The translations under genes and the position numbers were made by a program. A stretch of 53,368 bases of DNA from Blastopirellula marina (GTDB lineage: Bacteria > Planctomycetota > Planctomycetia > Pirellulales > Thermoguttaceae): positions 1 to 53,368 of the forward strand of contig DYLS01000017.1 of the NCBI GenBank assembly GCA_020721965.1, written 5' to 3'. How positions within the stretch are numbered: the stretch's first letter is position 1; each line of letters opens with the position of its first letter. The notes beneath the pieces were generated by a model, which did no database searches, was not told the origin of the DNA, and saw only the letters and a list, made by a program, of their open reading frames with translations. Shown piece by piece: positions 26,756 through 36,214 of this stretch.

Positions 26756-27412
26756 TTACAGCACAATATAGCTGTCCGGCGGTAAGGCACGTCCAGGGCC
26801 GCGGCGAAAGGTCCTCGCGGTGTTGACCTCCACCAGGTCGTCATCCAGGATTCGGAGAGTGCAGACATCGAGCGGGCGCGGGGCTGGACCGCGCAGGTTG
26901 TTGCCCGACAAATCAAAGGCACTGCCGTGGCACGGGCAATGAAATTCGTTGTCGGCTTGAGACCACATGGTTAGGCACCCAAGATGGGTGCAGGTTGCCC
27001 GATACGCCATCAATCGCCGTTGTCCGGTGGCGCGAATGCATACAAGCCAGATTCCGTGACTATCCCGGAGGTGGGTGTAGACCCCTTCCGTGTTGAACTC
27101 GGAAAGCCGACCGACGATGAGGCGGGAGCGATCTCGGCAGACGGCACTCGGTATCGAGAATCGTAGGGTCAAGAATGCCCACAACCCGGCAACGCTGCTC
27201 AGAAAGAACATCCCGAGACGGAAAGCGATTGGAGCCGCGGTACCGGCGATTCGAGAAAGCCAAGTGCCCAGGTATTCGCGGCGGCTCCGGCGGCCAACCG
27301 CGTGGCACGCGGCACATGGTGCCGGTGATGGTGCCGGTGATGTTGAGTGCGACCCGCCGCGAGCATCGGACGATGAATGGGACGGTCCAAGGGGCGAATC
27401 ATCATTCATCAT
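26756..27412 (-). CDS. Rieske [2Fe-2S] protein of a bc-type complex
   Basis: A 218-residue protein with Rieske ligands C141, H143 (CTHLGC) and C159, H162 (CPCHGS), and the disulfide pair C146/C161. A twin-arginine stretch (RRSRREYLG, 41-49) precedes a membrane segment at about 63-83, as in Tat-inserted Rieske proteins. It moves electrons from quinol to the cytochrome c partner. First gene of a four-gene minus-strand operon. Odd: the N-terminal tail, which should be cytoplasmic, is Ser/Pro-rich and includes CAACH (33-37), resembling a heme motif. Confidence 0.93.
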   Translation of the reverse strand: MMNDDSPLGPSHSSSDARGGSHSTSPAPSPAPCAACHAVGRRSRREYLGTWLSRIAGTAAPIAFRLGMFFLSSVAGLWAFLTLRFSIPSAVCRDRSRLIVGRLSEFNTEGVYTHLRDSHGIWLVCIRATGQRRLMAYRATCTHLGCLTMWSQADNEFHCPCHGSAFDLSGNNLRGPAPRPLDVCTLRILDDDLVEVNTARTFRRGPGRALPPDSYIVL

Positions 27413-27880
27413 GGCGTGTGTCTTGCTGTCGGGACCTGTAACGTTCGCAACCGAGCCGGATCAATCCATCAACAATACGCTCGATCGCCGGGGTTGGATT
27501 GCCCCTTTTTCCAATCTACACTGAGCCGGAGGCGTTGGCGTCATTCGGTGGGGGCAGAAGGTCGATCGCTAGGATGGACAACCGATCTCCATATTCCGTT
27601 TTGTGACGTGGTACCGTCGCGGTACGGGCAGCCAGACGTGACGCTGGAGTTATCGCAGGGTTCAGCCTTGGGGGACGGGCGCTGGTTTCGCAGGCGGCGC
27701 ACTGCTCGTGAACTGCGAGTGCGTTGCCCACTAACAGTACAGCACGGAGTCCGCCTGATTGCACGAGGTGCCCCGTATATGTTATGAGGCGTTATGTGAT
27801 ATCACCACAACATGTGGAGGCAGGCCAATCATCCTGCGCTGTCATAACGTTGGCGGAAAGGCCCATCGGGAGGGGAATTG
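27413..27880. other. Divergent intergenic region between Rieske and URO-D genes
   Basis: About 470 bases that must contain the promoters of both divergent units. A family B repeat occupies 27738-27842. No clear promoter pair or small gene was recognised in the rest. Confidence 0.4.
27738..27842 (-). repeat. Dispersed repeat family B, copy 3 (inverted)
   Basis: Runs from TACAGCACGGAGTCCGCCTG to ATCCTGCGCTGT, in reverse orientation, with TAACAG just before it and CATAACG just after. It ends 38 bases before the URO-D start. Confidence 0.8.
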
Positions 27881-28915
27881 ATGCGCGATGATCAGTGGGA
27901 TGGGATGTTGCGACTCGTCCGTGGTGAATTCCTCGATCGCGAGCCGGTCGGTTTGATTATCGACAGCCCGTGGCTTCCAGGCTGGTTTGGCACGACCATC
28001 CTCGAGTATCTGAGCGATGACTCGACCTGGCTGGCGGCCAATATCAAGGTTGTGCAAGAGTTCCCGGATGTGTGGTTTCTGCCGGGCTTTTGGGCGGAGT
28101 ATGGGATGTGCACCGAGCCATCCGCCTTTGGTGTCAAATGCCGCTTCCACGAGGATGATTTTCCGCATGCGGAGCGGGTACTATTGAGTTGGGACGAAAC
28201 GGACCGCATCACCGTTCCTGATTGTCGAACGGATGGCTTGTTACCCTTTGCCGTGAAACGCTTGCAGCATTGCCAGCGTCAAATCGAGTCGGCGGGCCAT
28301 CGGATTCGATTTGCTGTCAGCCGTGGGCCGATGAACATAGCCTCTTATCTTTTGGGACAGACCGAGTTCTTGCTGGGCTTGCGGTCCGAACCCGAGCGCG
28401 CGCAAAAACTGTTAGACACGGTTAGCCGATTCATTACGGATTGGCTGAGGTATCAAAAGGAGTGTTTCCCGAGCATCGAGGGCCTCTTGGTGTTGGATGA
28501 CTTGATTGGATTCGTGGGGCCGGGAGACTTCGAAAAGTTCGCCCGACCCTGTATGACGCAAGTCTTTTCGGCTTTGGATGTGCCGGTGAAAATGCTCCAC
28601 AACGACGCCTACGGGCTGGTTACAGCAAAATATGCCACGGAAATAGGATTTAATACGTTCAATTTTTCCCATGAGCATGATTTGGAAGAGATTCGTGCCC
28701 TGGCTGGCGAGGAGGTCGTCCTGGTAGGCAATATTCCACCCCGGGATGTTTTGGGAGGAGGGACGCCGGAAGACGTAATCAACGCGGTTCGGGCGGCCAA
28801 GTCGAAACTGCGTGACCGACGACGGTTGCTCTGGTCGGCGGGCGGGGGGATGCCGCCGGGGGTGACCTCGAATAACATCCGAGCTTTTCAGGAGGCTGTC
28901 AGCGCCGATGCCTAA
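27881..28915 (+). CDS. Uroporphyrinogen-decarboxylase superfamily protein
   Basis: A 344-residue URO-D-fold protein, recognised from overall pattern: 'FLPGFWAEYGMCTEPSAFG', 'RGPMNIASYLLG', 'GLLVLDDLIGFVGPGDFEKFARP', 'HNDAYGLVTAKYATEIGFNTFNFSHEHDL' split over the active-site strands, and the C-terminal 'SAGGGMPPGVTSNNIRAF'. It belongs with the MtaA/CmuA-like branch rather than HemE. The HxC zinc motif of corrinoid methyltransferases is not present (HND at the equivalent place), so neither activity can be assigned. ATG 27881 has GGGAGGGG upstream. The TAA stop is the outermost part of a family B repeat terminus (TAATGCTACAGCGC). Confidence 0.8.
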   Translation: MRDDQWDGMLRLVRGEFLDREPVGLIIDSPWLPGWFGTTILEYLSDDSTWLAANIKVVQEFPDVWFLPGFWAEYGMCTEPSAFGVKCRFHEDDFPHAERVLLSWDETDRITVPDCRTDGLLPFAVKRLQHCQRQIESAGHRIRFAVSRGPMNIASYLLGQTEFLLGLRSEPERAQKLLDTVSRFITDWLRYQKECFPSIEGLLVLDDLIGFVGPGDFEKFARPCMTQVFSALDVPVKMLHNDAYGLVTAKYATEIGFNTFNFSHEHDLEEIRALAGEEVVLVGNIPPRDVLGGGTPEDVINAVRAAKSKLRDRRRLLWSAGGGMPPGVTSNNIRAFQEAVSADA

Positions 28916-28917
28916 TG

Positions 28918-29024
28918 CTACAGCGCTAGATTGTTTGCTTGACTCAACGTCTTGTGGTGATGGGAAATAAAGCATCGCAACGTATGGCCGGCGCATCATG
29001 CAGGCAGACGGACTTTGCGCTGTA
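28918..29024 (+). repeat. Dispersed repeat family B, copy 4
   Basis: From CTACAGCGC to TGCGCTGTA, with inner blocks CTCAACGTCTTGTGGTGATGG and GCATCATGCAGGCA. The preceding TAATG, which contains the URO-D stop codon, fits the extended repeat terminus TAAYnCTACAGCGC. Confidence 0.9.
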
Positions 29025-29101
29025 TTACGGTCAGCGACGACACCTGATGTGTCCGCCTGAGATGGCCAATGGGCTTATCTGAACATTGGTAGTGTGTTGA
29101 A

Positions 29102-31414
29102 ATGAAGTTCGCTAGAAACCGTGAGATAAACCGTGGGGAATCCACGAGCCGTGCCGGATGGCGAGGCATGACGTCCCAGCACGAGCTGCGATCGGATTCT
29201 CCACGCGACGGGTGGATGATGAGGGGGCGAATACCGGGTGGGGAACTGCGGTGTCGGGGGGACTTGTTCCGGCTCGGCAGGAGTATCGCGCTGTGCTTGG
29301 TGTGCCTGGCGGCTTTCAGCCAGCCAGGGTGGGTGCAAGGGCAGGTGATGATTCCCTCGGTGGGCCCGATCTATGAATTGACGGCCAAACCCCGCGTGGA
29401 AGAACTCGATCGTGCCCTCCAGGCACGATTGCGGCAATTGGAGGAAGCCTTGGCCGCCGGGAGCTATGTGGACGCACTACCGGAGCTTCAACGATTGATG
29501 GAGGCGTCGGGCGACCAATTGGTGCCCATCACGCGGAATACGCCGGGGGTTTCGCCACGATACGTTCCGCTACGGCAATACGCACAGGTGCTGCTATCGC
29601 GATTGCCGCCGGATGGCCTTCAGGAGTATCGGCGTTCCGCAGACAGCACTTTTGAACTTTGGTTTCGGCAAGCGGTGGCGGACCACGATGAGGAAAGGCT
29701 AACGCGGCTGGTCGAGTTGGGTGCCGCCAGCAGTTGGGCGGACGATGCCTTGTGGCTCTTGGGCGAGTGGGCCATTCAAGCCGGGGACCCTGCCACTGCT
29801 CGGGGGTATTGGCTGCGACTGCTTCCCGCGCCGACGGGCGACACGTGGTGGGGGATAGCCGACTGTTCTTTCGACGAGCCTGCCATCTTGGCGAGGCTGG
29901 TTCTCGCTTCGGTTCTCGATGGGGATTCGTCACGCAGCGAACGGGAACTGCAAGGCTTCATTTCGCGGTTCGGTGCTGCGAAGGGACGCTTCGCCGGTCG
30001 GGAATCGTCGTACGCGACAGTGCTGGGGGACTTGCTGCGAGAGGTGCGAGGGCGACCGACTGCCACGGTTTCGGAGGACTGGCCGACTTTTGCCGGCGAT
30101 GTGACGCGGAGTAAAGTCCTTCCGCAAGCATTCGAGATTCTCCGGCCCATCTGGCGTGCCTCGTTGCCCAATCCACCAGTCAGTACGATCAACGCGTGGG
30201 TTCAGCCAGTGGCTACCCGGATGGGAACCGAGCTGGCCGATGCCCCACTCAGTTACTTCCCGTCGGCAGCCGAGGGATATGTCTGGGTCGCCACGTGGCG
30301 ACAGATTTTGGCTTGGGATGTTCGCACGGGCCGACCCCCGTGGGGGCTGGATAGCCCGGTGATCTTGGATTTCCCGGAGCCTGGACTTCGGGAGGAACTG
30401 CCTTACAATACGCTGGGGCTGGCCCGGTTTTCGTCGACGATTCGTGGGGATCGATTGTATGCACGGATGGGATTGCCGGCGACCATCGCGCCGACGTTGA
30501 CGGGGAGCGGCGAGGCGCCGGAGAATTTTCTGGTTTGCTTGGACATCTCGGATCAGGGACGGCTGCTGTGGAAAGTAAGCCCACCGGGCCGCGACTGGGC
30601 CTTTGAAGGCCCGCCGCTGGTCCACGAAGACACGGTGTACACCCTCCTCCGTCGGTCGGACGTGCCTTCTCAGGTTCACCTGGTCGCGTATTCTGCGGAC
30701 CGAGGGGAGAGCCGTTGGCAAAGGTTCCTCTGCGCCGCGGACTCGCCGGGCCGCGGCTTGCTTTACGAGATGGGGCACCTCTTGCCAACTTGGCATGGAG
30801 AGGTACTGTACGTTGCCACGAATTTGGGCTGTGTGGCGGCCGTCGCGGCGAAAACGGGGAGCATTCGCTGGTTAACGACGTACCCTCGCGTCTCCAAGGG
30901 GGATTTGAGCCGCAATGAAATCTTCCGTTATCGCTCGCCTTCTCCCTGTCTGTATCACAATGGCGTGCTGTACGTGGCACCGAGTGATAGCCGCTACATC
31001 TTTGCCCTGGACGCTGCCAATGGCCAGGTACTTTGGCAAAGCGAAACCGAATTGGATGGGGTGACCTACCTCTTAGGCGTCACCCATGACCGCTTGGTTG
31101 CCTCCGGGGACAGATTGTATCTGCTTGAGACGGTCGGGCCGAGACCCGGGCGAGTAGCCCTGGTGTGGCCGCAAAGTAAGGAGCCCCTGGGGATGGGGCG
31201 CGGTCTGATCGCTGGTGATTGCGTCTACTGGCCGACCGAAGACGCGATCTATGTCTTCGACGTCGAGGCCGAACGCCCCGTCAAGGTGATATCCTTGCAG
31301 CCGTGGAACGTACGAGGCGGGAATGTGATCCTCTGCGGTAACACGTTGTTAGTGGTAAGTGCTACCGAGATCGCCGCCTTCGAAACGCAGTCGGTGCAGG
31401 AGGGGGGCGGTTAG
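29102..31414 (+). CDS. Secreted PQQ-type beta-propeller repeat protein
   Basis: A 770-residue protein. After a basic N-terminus and a signal segment at about residues 60-80 (SIALCLVCLAAFSQPGWVQG) comes a helical TPR-like region (about 95-300), then beta-propeller blades of the PQQ/outer-membrane BamB type, seen as repeated 'A-x-D-x-x-x-G-x-x-x-W' elements (YSADRGESRWQ, AVAAKTGSIRWL, FALDAANGQVLWQS). No catalytic residues of PQQ dehydrogenases could be identified. It is probably a periplasmic scaffold or sensor. ATG 29102 is the first in frame; Mets at residues 23 and 39 are alternatives that leave a shorter leader. The next sequence after its stop is a family B repeat. Confidence 0.8.
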   Translation: MKFARNREINRGESTSRAGWRGMTSQHELRSDSPRDGWMMRGRIPGGELRCRGDLFRLGRSIALCLVCLAAFSQPGWVQGQVMIPSVGPIYELTAKPRVEELDRALQARLRQLEEALAAGSYVDALPELQRLMEASGDQLVPITRNTPGVSPRYVPLRQYAQVLLSRLPPDGLQEYRRSADSTFELWFRQAVADHDEERLTRLVELGAASSWADDALWLLGEWAIQAGDPATARGYWLRLLPAPTGDTWWGIADCSFDEPAILARLVLASVLDGDSSRSERELQGFISRFGAAKGRFAGRESSYATVLGDLLREVRGRPTATVSEDWPTFAGDVTRSKVLPQAFEILRPIWRASLPNPPVSTINAWVQPVATRMGTELADAPLSYFPSAAEGYVWVATWRQILAWDVRTGRPPWGLDSPVILDFPEPGLREELPYNTLGLARFSSTIRGDRLYARMGLPATIAPTLTGSGEAPENFLVCLDISDQGRLLWKVSPPGRDWAFEGPPLVHEDTVYTLLRRSDVPSQVHLVAYSADRGESRWQRFLCAADSPGRGLLYEMGHLLPTWHGEVLYVATNLGCVAAVAAKTGSIRWLTTYPRVSKGDLSRNEIFRYRSPSPCLYHNGVLYVAPSDSRYIFALDAANGQVLWQSETELDGVTYLLGVTHDRLVASGDRLYLLETVGPRPGRVALVWPQSKEPLGMGRGLIAGDCVYWPTEDAIYVFDVEAERPVKVISLQPWNVRGGNVILCGNTLLVVSATEIAAFETQSVQEGGG

Positions 31415-31416
31415 TA

Positions 31417-31650
31417 CTCCAGCGCAGGATGGTTTGCTTAACACTACAGCGGTGGGTTGTTCTCAACATCTTGTGGTGATGGGAAACAACGCATTGGAAC
31501 GTATGGTCGGCGCATCATGCAGGCACACCGACTTTGCGCTGTAGGATTAACTCAACATCTTGCGGGGTGGGAAATGGGGATGGGACCTATGGCCTCGCAC
31601 GATATGTCGGGCACATCATGCAATCAGGCGGACTGTGCGCTGTAGGATTA
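31417..31650 (+). repeat. Dispersed repeat family B, copies 5 and 6 (nested/tandem)
   Basis: A partial left end (CTCCAGCGCAGGATGGTTTG, 31417) is followed by a second left end (CTACAGCGG, 31444), a complete body ending TGCGCTGTAG (31544), and a further body without left end that ends again at TGCGCTGTAG (about 31644) and GATTA. It begins 2 bases after the stop codon of the propeller gene, whose TAG fits the extended terminus. Confidence 0.85.
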
Positions 31651-31759
31651 GGGCTAGGTTTCCGGGAGACTTGTGCGGTGCATGGCGGGAACCGGTGCTC
31701 GACGCATCCGCCATTCGTGGTTTTTGCAACTCGGATATGGTTTTCGGGAGGTGGCTCGG

Positions 31760-33421
31760 ATGAAATCGTTGGCTTGGCTTCGCTTGCTTGCACGGATGAC
31801 CCTGATCAGCCTGTGCGCTTGTTTTTCGCTGACGGGCGTTTGGGCGAGGGAGGAGACGGAAGTATTCTCGGAGGATTTCGAATCCTCAAGCATGGACGAT
31901 GCGGCGGAGTTCCATGCGTTGCCTGACCAGTGGCAACCGAATCGCGGGGAAGGTGTGGCGGTGGTCCGCGATCCCAAGGGGAGGTGGTGTTTGCAAGTTT
32001 CCGTTCCCGCCGATGGTGGTCCTGGGTCCCGAACGACCCAAGTGCGATTGCCTGTGGATCAGTTGAAGGGCACCCGAGTTCGCGTATCAGCTCGAATCAA
32101 GGCAGCCGATGTCGCGGACCCGCCTAAGCCGTACAACGGCGTAAAGTGCATGCTGAAAATCGATACGCCGACCGGCACGCTTTGGCCGCAGCGGAACCTG
32201 CCCGGCGGAGGGTGGGGTTGGGAAAACTATGAGAACGTTGCAGTCGTCCCCGCAAACGCCGAGGGCGTGACGTTGATTCTGGGGCTGGAGGCCGTGACCG
32301 GGAGGGCATGGTTCGACGATGTTCGGATATGTATCGTGGGGCGGCAGCGATCCTCACCATCAGCAACCAGCCAGGCGGTCGCGTTCAAAGGGCACGCTTT
32401 GCCGCGGCTCCGCGGGGCGATGATCGGACCGCGGGTCACCGATCAAGACTTGCTGGAATTCGGTCGCAATTGGCGGGCCAATCATATTCGCTGGCAACTG
32501 ATTTGGGGAGGGTTTCCTCGCAGTCCCGCCGATGGCGTAGGGGTCAAGGAATACCGTCGCTGGCTCGAATCGGCTTTGCAACGCCTCGATGAGGGTTTGG
32601 ATGTCTGCCGTCAAGCCGGAATCCTGGTCGTCATTGACCTGCACACGCCGCCGGGTGGGAGAAATGCAGCCTCCGAGTGCCGCATATTCCACGAAAAAAG
32701 GTTTCAGGATGCGTTCGTGCAAATTTGGGAAGAGATTGCAAGGCGTTACCGGCATCACCCCGCCGTGTGGGGATACGATTTGGTAAATGAGCCAGTCGAA
32801 GGTGCAGTGCCCCCAGACTTAATGACTTGGCACGAGTTGGCTGAGACTACCGCGCGTCGCGTGCGGGAAATAGATTCTTGTCACGCGATCATCATCGAAC
32901 CGGGTCCTTGGGGGAGTCCCGAGAGATTGGACTGGTTTGAGCCTTTGCCCGTGTCGGGCCTCGTGTACAGCGTCCACATGTACCAGCCGCTTGCTTTCAC
33001 CCATCAAGGCGTACATGATTCATCGGTAGGAATGCGTTATCCGGGAGAAATCGGCGGGAAATACTACGACAAGGAGGTGCTCAGACAGATTCTGGACCCT
33101 GTGGTCCGTTACCAGCGCGATTACGGTGTGCATATCTACATCGGCGAATTCAGCGCGATCCGTTGGGCCCCGGACGAAAGCGCCTATCGGTATCTACGGG
33201 ACTGTATCGAACTATTCGAGGAGTACGGCTGGGATTGGGCTTACCATGCCTTCCGCGAATGGGACGGTTGGAGCGTGGAGCATGGCCCGGATCGCAATGA
33301 TCATGCCCGTACGGCGATCCCCACGCAACGGCGGCTGCTGTTGGAGAGCTGGTTCTCCCAGAACCGGAAACCGGACTTTTCTGTCCCCCTCGTCCCGGTC
33401 ATCTCTGGCAAGCCGGGCTGA
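31760..33421 (+). CDS. Glycoside hydrolase family 5 (cellulase-like), secreted
   Basis: A 553-residue protein: signal peptide (about 1-29, cleavage near GVWA-RE), an N-terminal beta-sandwich resembling a carbohydrate-binding module (about 35-190, starting FSEDFESS), then a GH5 TIM barrel. The acid/base Glu is E344 in LVNEP and the nucleophile is E463 in YIGEFSA, with 'YSVHMYQP' between them as in endoglucanases and related beta-glycanases. ATG 31760 is preceded by GGGAGG at a suitable distance; an earlier frame start at 31673 is less likely. Substrate unknown. Its neighbours do not form a polysaccharide locus. Confidence 0.9.
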   Translation: MKSLAWLRLLARMTLISLCACFSLTGVWAREETEVFSEDFESSSMDDAAEFHALPDQWQPNRGEGVAVVRDPKGRWCLQVSVPADGGPGSRTTQVRLPVDQLKGTRVRVSARIKAADVADPPKPYNGVKCMLKIDTPTGTLWPQRNLPGGGWGWENYENVAVVPANAEGVTLILGLEAVTGRAWFDDVRICIVGRQRSSPSATSQAVAFKGHALPRLRGAMIGPRVTDQDLLEFGRNWRANHIRWQLIWGGFPRSPADGVGVKEYRRWLESALQRLDEGLDVCRQAGILVVIDLHTPPGGRNAASECRIFHEKRFQDAFVQIWEEIARRYRHHPAVWGYDLVNEPVEGAVPPDLMTWHELAETTARRVREIDSCHAIIIEPGPWGSPERLDWFEPLPVSGLVYSVHMYQPLAFTHQGVHDSSVGMRYPGEIGGKYYDKEVLRQILDPVVRYQRDYGVHIYIGEFSAIRWAPDESAYRYLRDCIELFEEYGWDWAYHAFREWDGWSVEHGPDRNDHARTAIPTQRRLLLESWFSQNRKPDFSVPLVPVISGKPG

Positions 33422-33878
33422 GGCTTTTCCAGATCGCGTATCGTGGCGGAAGACCCGTCGCATGGCGGTGCGGCAACAGTCATGGTAGGGGGCAAAAGAG
33501 CAGATCAGTCAGGTGGTGGGTTGCCAGAGATTATGTCGCCACGCGTTCCACGCCGGCTGGCCGACTACCTGGTACTGGGGGCGCCGCTAGCTCCCCCGGG
33601 CGTGGGCCGCATTCCGCGCTGCGGCAGCCCGAGGAAAGTCGGTCGGTTGACACGGCCACGCAAGGACCTGGACAATAAACTGGTAGCATTTTGCGCTGAA
33701 GAGTCAGCGCCGGACGTAGCTCGGCACAATTGGGTGCTCGAAAGATTGGGTGTTCCCCAACACTTAGCCTTCCCCAATCTGCTGGCAAGGTAGTGAAGGC
33801 GTTTCAAGGTGGCGAGCGTGGCGTATAGTGGTCGAGGTGTGCGGGGACGGTCGCACGGCTGAGATGCAGGAAAGCAAG
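33422..33878 (+). other. Upstream region of the MoxR cluster
   Basis: No supportable gene in these 457 bases. A promoter-like pair lies at 33647-33676 (listed separately). A foldback at 33743-33780 has outer arms AGATTGGG/CCCCAATCT around an inner TGTT-CCCC-AACA stem, which could form in the leader RNA. Confidence 0.4.
33647..33676 (+). promoter_or_regulatory. Candidate promoter of the MoxR operon
   Basis: TTGACA (33647-33652), 18-base spacer, GACAAT (33671-33676). The -35 box is perfect and the -10 box matches 4 of 6. About 200 bases upstream of the first gene of the cluster. Confidence 0.4.
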
Positions 33879-34931
<1,053 letters not shown>

Positions 34932-35905
34932 GGGTTTGGCGCTGCGGGCAAAAGCGATTGTGGAGGGCTACGTGGCCGGTCGGCACCGTAGCCCCTACCA
35001 CGGTTTTTCCGTGGAGTTTGCCGAACACCGTGAGTATTCGCCCGGTGATGACCTTCGCTATCTCGATTGGAAGGTCTTTGGACGGACGGACAAGTTTTAT
35101 CTGAAACGCTTTCAAGAAGAGACGGATCTGACCTGCGGCTTGCTGGTGGACGCCAGCGAGAGCATGCGCTATCGCAGCGAGCGCGCCCCCTGGAGTAAAT
35201 GGGAGTGCGCCCGCACGACAGCGGCGGCACTGGCCTACCTGGTTTTGAATCGGCAGGACCGCGTGGGATTGACGATCTTTGCCGAAAAGACTGGGACGAC
35301 GCTCCGTCCGGAGGCGGGGGCCGATCGCTTCAAGGACTTGGTGCAGGCCCTAGAGGCCGGGGCTCCCGCGGGTCGCACGGCTTTGGAACGTGTCCTTCAC
35401 GAAACCGCGGAACGCTATCGGCGACGCGGTCTGATCGTCGTCATCAGTGACTTTTTTTCTCCCTTGGATGAAGTCTCGGTGGGGTTACGGCATCTTCGGC
35501 ATCGCAGGCACGACGTGATCGTGGTACACATTCTGGACCCGCAAGAGATGGAATTTTCGTTTCGGGAACCGCTCCGCTTTCGAGGAATGGAGGGGCTCCC
35601 GAAAAAACTGGCCGATCCGCGGTCGTTGCGGCAGGCTTACCTCCGCGAGTTCGGGCGTTTTTTGAGCGGCTTGCGTGCTGCGTGTCGCGGACTGAATATC
35701 GATTACCTCTTGCTCCGCACCGATTGGCCGCTCGATCGGGCACTGACGCAATATCTGCTGACCCGATCTCGTCGCATCCGCATTTGACGAGAGTGGCCGA
35801 CCGGCTGGGCCAAAGGCTGGCAAAAGTGGCTGCGCGGTCCATCGGGCAGAACAAAGAGAAGGGCCGATCGCCTCGGTTGTGGGTATCGAATGGGTATCCT
35901 TGATT

Positions 35906-36180
35906 GTAACCGTTTACGGCTGAGTCATAACGGAAAAGATTTGTGAAACAAAACGGGTTGTTCAGAGGTTCCCGAACTGGCATGAGTGTGCAACGGAGTG
36001 CCATTTCGACGAACGCCAATAACGTCATTGAGCCGCGCTCGTGTCATTTCGGCGAGCGCCAGCGAGGAGAAATCATAACCCCTGTCAAGAAGATTTTTCG
36101 CTTCAAGAGATTTCTCGTTTCGCTCGAAATGACAAGAGCGTGGGCCGTTTGGCAATCAGAGAACCCTTGTGAACGACTAG
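35906..36180 (+). repeat. Dispersed repeat family A, copy 2
   Basis: Left terminus GTAACCGTTTAC (35906-35917), leader ACGGAAAAGATTTGTGAAAC, one GTTGTTCAGAGGTTCCC unit, two GTCATT units, hairpin arms AGCGAGGAGAAATC and GATTTCTCG...CGCTCGAAATGACA, and right terminus GTGAACGACTAG (36169-36180). It lies between the DUF58 and BatA genes and ends 34 bases before the latter. Confidence 0.9.
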
Positions 36181-36214
36181 CCTTGGTTCGTGAAGCACGA
36201 GTTCGTGAAGCGTG

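Noticed and set aside
26756-27412. CAACH in the Rieske N-terminus as a heme c site
   Set aside because: It precedes the twin-arginine and membrane segment, so it should stay in the cytoplasm where heme c is not attached.
33443-33793. ORF of 116 codons before moxR
   Set aside because: No family resemblance, no signal or domain, and it spans a promoter-like pair and a foldback.
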